In this document: positions 59,801-64,000 of the stretch, piece after piece
How the letters are laid out: every line of letters starts with the position of its first letter
Position numbering within the stretch: the stretch's first letter is position 1
Assembly (NCBI RefSeq): GCF_035083965.1
Contig: NC_089731.1
Coordinates: 4,131,001 to 4,195,000, forward strand
Length of the DNA: 64,000 nt
DNA from: Branchiostoma lanceolatum
Taxonomy: Eukaryota; Chordata; Leptocardii; Amphioxiformes; Branchiostomatidae
Direction: 5' to 3'
Translations under genes and position numbers: made by a program
Notes under the pieces: model-generated
What the model was told of the DNA's origin: nothing
The model's input: the letters and a program-made list of their open reading frames with translations, nothing else
Database searches by the model: none

Positions 59801-60207
59801 ATGCAAGTCATAGTCATGTACATGTATGTTTGTGTTCTACTGATGTATTTGTCCATGGCACCAGATATCAGCAATGCTGCCGAGGTTGCCCGTTTAATTG
59901 CATTGTTTGCAATTAAAAAAAAAAAAAAGGATAAATGAATGAATAAAGTTGTACATAAAGGGAAACTTTTCTTATACCTGTCTTTCTTCTGCAGGGACGT
60001 GCCAGGTCGCTCCAGGTGAAGCTCACTTCCTTCGTCCCCAGAAGAAACGAGCGGCCGTCGCCCAAGGAGCTTCATCGCCTTCCCATGAGCCACCTGAGCA
60101 GCCGTCACACACACAGCACCATGGACCTGCTGGCCCCCTCCCTGTCCGGACCCCCCCGCAGGGGAATGGCACTGACCAACGTGGCCTTCCCCACACACAG
60201 GGTGTGA
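56706..60207 (+). CDS. LRR-Ig single-pass membrane protein (4 coding exons)
   Basis: Exons 56706-56897, 57418-57663, 57967-59409 and 59995-60207 join in phase 0 throughout to give 697 residues and TGA. It has a hydrophobic signal segment at about 12-30 (RRLAVLLFGLGALVWTVHSA) and an LRRNT-like Cys cluster (CQRGVMCFCD). Leucine-rich repeats follow from about 90 to 360 (for example LTHLDLQINNL, LQDLRLSRNPL, LADLDLTFNPM). LRRCT is at about 364-412 (NPWSCDCRLQGLK), and an Ig domain at about 414-498 with Cys436, Trp448, Cys480 and DSGVYIC. A Thr/Ser-rich stalk with N-glycosylation sites precedes a transmembrane segment at about 594-617 and a basic cytoplasmic tail. The layout is that of neuronal or immune LRR-Ig adhesion receptors (LINGO, LRIT, AMIGO, LRRN types). 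I cannot assign an orthologue. There is no TIR or other signalling domain in the tail. Confidence 0.9.
57418..57663 (+). CDS. LRR-Ig protein exon 2: first LRRs
   Basis: Residues 65-146: LLWLELPLNNITSVTHGAFV and LTKLRLSANKLSSLSREIF. Acceptor TTCCTCAG, donor GAG|GTATGG. Confidence 0.9.
57767..57803. repeat. Alternating purine-pyrimidine tract
   Basis: GTGTGCGCGCGCGCGTGTGTGTG and following bases in intron 2 of the LRR-Ig gene; a potential Z-DNA former. Confidence 0.85.
57967..59409 (+). CDS. LRR-Ig protein exon 3: LRRs, LRRCT, Ig, transmembrane
   Basis: Residues 147-627. One long exon with most repeats, the Ig domain, the Thr-rich stalk and the membrane span. Donor AAACAG|GTGCAT. Confidence 0.93.
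59995..60207 (+). CDS. LRR-Ig protein exon 4: cytoplasmic tail
   Basis: Residues 628-697: a basic Pro/Ser/His-rich tail (SFVPRRNERPSPKELHRLPM) ending FPTHRV. In phase with exon 3. No recognised domain. Confidence 0.75.
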   Translation, partial: GRARSLQVKLTSFVPRRNERPSPKELHRLPMSHLSSRHTHSTMDLLAPSLSGPPRRGMALTNVAFPTHRV

Positions 60208-62354
60208 GGGTCAAGATTAAGTCATAAAGGACTGAGTGTGGCTAACCAAATTTTTGGCCAATACCTTTATAGGACACACCGATTTATTTGGCTGATCCTC
60301 AAACTTTATGACTTTTTTAACAAGAGGACATTAAAGGGCTTGGAGGATAACTTTAATCTGACTTAGAATACAATGTATGTTATTTATCAGTAGCAATATC
60401 TAATCTCTGAGACTGTGCATACAAAGATACAGGATTTAATTCATTTCATTTTCATATCCTTTCTCAGCATTTATATGTATCTCTTAAAAAATCTGAGGAT
60501 CAACAAATGAACTTGCTGTGGCCTTAGCTGTTATAGCTAAGATGAAGTGGCAAGCATGTCTGGTCTGTATACTTGAGGTTTGGACTTGTCACTTTCCCTT
60601 GTAGTTTTACATGTACACATGTATGTGTTTCCTGTAAAACATGTGCAGATTATCATGCCGATCCTTTTACTTATAGACCAGAACTATGAGAACAAATCTG
60701 CAGGGGATTGTAGAAACATCGAATTAATCTTTAAAACTCTGTTGTCATGCTCATTTTCTTAGATACGCACAACCGGTAAACCGCTTTTTTTGCGTAACAA
60801 ACCAGTTTTGTACAAGCTGCCAAAGACAAGACTGTAGGTTTGATCCACTCACACTGGAAAGACCATTACTGTTTTCTATGAGTGCTGTAGGTTCTTAAAT
60901 GTGCTTGAGGTGTGGCTCTCCTCAAACATGGGGCCTCCAGCTTCACGTCCCATCAGAGAGAACGTCTCTAACCGAGTTGAGTGGGTTGAGGATACATGTA
61001 TGTAGTAGATGTAAAGTGCCTTACCTAACGGCACAACATTGGGGCTGACAGGGATTTGAACCCAGAACCTTCAGATTGAAGTCATCAACCCTAACCACAC
61101 ATCTAATGCCAGTTATGTGAGAAAACATTTGATGAGATCTGTAATTAGATGTCATTAATTTTTACTTGAAGAGTAGACAGACTTTTAATAGCAAAGTGCC
61201 AATATGGCATATTGTCACTTAATGTTTAATCAAATTCATATCATATTTTAAGTTGAACTTTGTTTGGAATTTATTGCTTCTCTGCTGGCAGGGAATATAG
61301 TTTTCATTCTTATTATTTAATTCTGTGATACTTAAAGGTTTAGAAAACAACCAATGTTGATGCTTCCATATCAAGTGAAAATATTTGTATGGAATAGTTT
61401 ACTAGTAGGAAAAGAGTAACTTTTATTCCTATTTAAAATGTTGTGTTGTCAATCCTAGAAGGAAAATACATCATGAAAGGTGACTATATTATAAATTTAA
61501 TTGTTGAAAGAATGAATTGAGGAAAGTATATAATAATGAAAACATATACAGTCATGTAAGGGCTGTTTGAAAGAGTACAAAGTACTGTACATGTACCAAC
61601 ATTTCTAATCAAACCTCAGTTCTCCTTGGATGCCTTCAACATAAGAATAAACACGAAAGGCAACCTGCAAGTATAAGCTTGTTGAGACCTGGAGTGATCT
61701 ATTTTCATATGCACTGAAAAGAGGGTGGTATTATCTTCTGTGCCCGCACACATATGACATCAGCCATTTTACACTGTTTTGCCTAGTCTACAAAAGTCTT
61801 ATGTTTTCTGAATCACAAAAACTTAGACGTAGACACATATTCTGGACCGGGGCAATATTTCTAAAACATATGTACTAAAGACACCGGATTGGTATTAATT
61901 TGATACAAACTATTAGCCCGGAATCCATCCTATGCTAGCTCCAGTTTGCTCGAAGGATGGCTTTCATACAATTGTAAATGTTTGTCACCTACAGGTACAT
62001 GTACTAGACTAAGTACACAAAAACGTATCTCTCAGGAGCAGTGTAACGGGAGTCAAACTTCCGAATGCCTGCTGTTATGAGGACCATATGACTCAGAGCC
62101 GATTGTTTCACTATTCTGCAGTGATGTGGTCAAACATTCAAAGGAGTGAACAGAGCTAGAATAGGAAAGATACCAGGCTAACAAACTATACCACTGTTAT
62201 AAATACAACCTGTAAAAAGCAGGATAAAGTCTGTAAAATAGTCAGCATGACATATATGGTATCCTCCACATGATTCTTCTCTAAATTGGTCACTGAGAAA
62301 AAAAATAAACCCATCCTTTTTACCCCCTAAAACATGGTATCTTCCAGCATACTT
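60208..62354. other. Converging 3' flanks of two genes
   Basis: No coding exon seen. It lies between the stop codon of the plus-strand LRR-Ig gene and that of the minus-strand SmB-like gene, so it should hold both 3' untranslated regions. A SINE copy is at 60790-61105. Confidence 0.45.
60790..61105 (-). mobile_element. tRNA-headed SINE copy, reverse orientation
   Basis: The minus strand begins GTGGTTAGGGTTGATGACTT, then GGTTCTGGGTTCAAATCCC (B-box-like) and CCAATGTTGTGCCGTTAGG. It ends near CTTGTACAAAACTGGTTTG. It shares the body block GTTTGAGGAGAGCCACAC with the element at 41330. A related far-end fragment is seen near 48450-48530. Confidence 0.75.
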
Positions 62355-62455
62355 CTATCTTGGTCTTGGCGGCATGGGTGGTCTCATTCCTCTGGGCGGG
62401 GGTGGCAGCCTCATGCCTCTTGGGGGAGGGCCACGTGGAAAACCAGGTCCTGGGC
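62355..62455 (-). CDS. SNRPB: SmB-like protein, last exon
   Basis: Split Gly codon, then PGPGFPRGPPPRGMRLPPPP and RGMRPPMPPRPR, then stop. Frame agrees with the upstream exon. Confidence 0.65.
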
Positions 62456-63652
62456 CTGTTGGTGGAAAATGGGTGTCATAAATGTTACCAAAACAAGCAA
62501 ACAAACAGCTGACCACTTGTAAGTTGAATTGACATCATTCACAGCAGATGCAGTACCGTGTACGGGAGCTAGGAGGCACACTGAAAACATTCCCAGTGTG
62601 CTTAAGGTCTCCCATGTACATATACAATGTATGTACGTTACTTTAGCACAGTCACACATTCATGTGCCTCACTGTGGACAGGCAACATGTAGAGATGGTG
62701 ACAGTGCACAGCTTTGGCTTCAAGTTTTACCATGTAAGGCTACACCAAGTAATTTTTATGGATGACGTCCTTTGGAGACCCTAAATCTAATGCGAGAGCG
62801 CAGAAAAAAAACAAGAAGGGCCGAAAAAAACAAGATGCCTAGATTTGAAATATAATAGTCGACGACACATGTTAGGACACAAATTGAATGAGAACACAGT
62901 GTAACAACTTACAATTCTTTTATTCATCATGAAAAAGCAATAATTTGAATAAATCAGTTGAAGTTGAACAGCAGTTGTTGTCCTGTCCTGTTTCTTTCGA
63001 TTTGCAGCACTGTCGTAACTCTTTGATCATAGTTACAGGAAGCGGAATTTTTTTTTTTTTTCTAGGAACAGACCAAAATCAATGCACGCGCGGACTTCAT
63101 CCATAAAAATTACTTGGTGTAGCCTAATGTACATTGACTTGACATGTACAACAGCAATACCTTATTAAAAAAAAAACAATAGTACAAAGACTTAGATACA
63201 ATGTAAGGTCACAGTGGTTCTACAGTTAGTAAATAATCAAATCTAAACATAAACCTGTTGGGGAAACTACCTAGTGTAGGCAACCACCTCCAGCGACAAG
63301 CTATATCAAAATAGTCCCGTCCATATTCACATAGTTAACTCCACCATGTCCTGAGCAACCATTTTCATGTACATTTTTGTACAAGCAACCATTTACATGT
63401 GTACCTGTACAAGTATGTCTACTTGATTCCCAAAGTTCAGCAGATACACAAACTGTTTTTTCTTGGCAAATGTGCGACAGCTTTTAGGGTACTTACCAAA
63501 CGGAGGGTGTCTGGGGGGTCCATGCGGCCCACCCATGAAGCCAGGAGGGGGCATCATACCGGGGGGTGGTCCACGAGGGTGGCCTCGGGGCGGGCCCATT
63601 CCAGGGTGGCCAGGGGGAGGCGGCATACCCGGGCCAGGCATGCCTGGGCCAC
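62355..63652 (-). CDS. SNRPB: C-terminal part of an SmB/B'-like splicing protein (last two coding exons)
   Basis: Minus-strand exons 63497-63652 and 62355-62455 join in phase 1 (donor TTTG|GTAAGT, acceptor CCAACAG). Together they encode about 85 residues rich in Pro, Gly, Met and Arg, ending GMRPPMPPRPR and TAG at 62355-62357. The repeated PPGM and RGMRPP motifs resemble the tail of spliceosomal SmB/B' (SNRPB/SNRPN), which is bound by GYF and WW domains. The Sm fold itself would be encoded upstream, beyond 63652 and probably off the window, so the call rests on the tail only. Other proline-rich RNA-binding proteins are possible. Confidence 0.55.
62737..63125. mobile_element. 389-bp TIR element in the SmB-like intron
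   Basis: The left end AGGCTACACCAAGTAATTTT continues TATGGATGACGTCC. The right end is its complement with one mismatch in the GGACTTCATCC part. No transposase frame. Internal blocks match the older element at 13041. A target duplication is not clear. Confidence 0.85.
63497..63652 (-). CDS. SNRPB: SmB-like protein, penultimate exon
   Basis: GPGMPGPGMPPPPGHPGMG and PRGPPPGMMPPPGFMGG. Acceptor TCCTTAG at 63653-63654, donor GTAAGT at 63496. A phase 1/1 exon. Confidence 0.7.
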
Positions 63653-64000
63653 CTAAGGAAAAAGGGAGGGAAGATTAATGCATGATATGAACACTCACTG
63701 ATTTCCTCCCTCACTCACCCACATAGCCTATGGAGGCACAAGTCCTGTAAAAAACTGATAGAAGTACATCTATCGTTTGATCTGTACCTGAACTGTATCA
63801 TGCATAGTTAAGTCCTACTAGGACTCCTAGTCTTCCAGACTGACTGACAGAGACATGTATGACGTTGTCAGGGCAGCTTCAACTTGATATTGCAACTTTA
63901 TCTAACACTAACAGGTCTGATATCAAGTAAATGTATGTTAAGGTGGTTATAATCTCATGAACACTATACACATAATGTATATAGTACATGTAACTGGAAC

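Overview
The window looks like nuclear DNA from a cephalochordate (lancelet, Branchiostoma-like). Genes are split by introns with GT/AG borders. The DNA ligase III gene encodes a near human-length protein. Tiny terminal-inverted-repeat (TIR) elements, tRNA-headed SINE copies and truncated LINEs are scattered between and inside genes. The species is inferred; no marker locus proves it.

Layout. (1) 3.7-16.6 kb, minus strand: a secreted multi-copy neuropeptide precursor. A signal-peptide exon with its own TATA/CCAAT promoter lies near 16.4-16.6 kb. About 11.3 kb away a large exon (3689-5020) carries some 20 copies of a PLSPI-NGQ peptide, mostly followed by GKR amidation/cleavage sites. The intron holds a 5'-truncated LINE and several MITEs. 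(2) 16.7-40.4 kb: gene-poor DNA with SINEs, MITEs, (AT)n tracts and short tandem duplications, in which I support no gene. (3) 40.5-52.6 kb, plus strand: a complete LIG3 gene in 15 coding exons (1003 residues, every junction in frame). It has a mitochondrial leader, an internal nuclear start, zf-PARP, DNA-binding and catalytic domains, a PBZ-type zinc finger absent from human LIG3, and a C-terminal BRCT. Introns 6, 8, 9 and 10 each contain broken copies of the acceptor and first part of the following exon. (4) 56.7-60.2 kb, plus strand: a four-exon LRR-Ig single-pass membrane protein (697 residues). (5) 62.3-63.7 kb, minus strand: the last two coding exons of a Pro/Gly/Met/Arg-rich protein resembling the SmB/B' tail (SNRPB).

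The genes are functionally unrelated neighbours: a secreted signalling precursor, a DNA-repair ligase, a cell-surface receptor-like protein and a splicing factor. The two most notable signals are the repetitive amidated peptide precursor, which I cannot match to a named family, and the LIG3 locus with its PBZ finger and repeated decoy-exon fragments.
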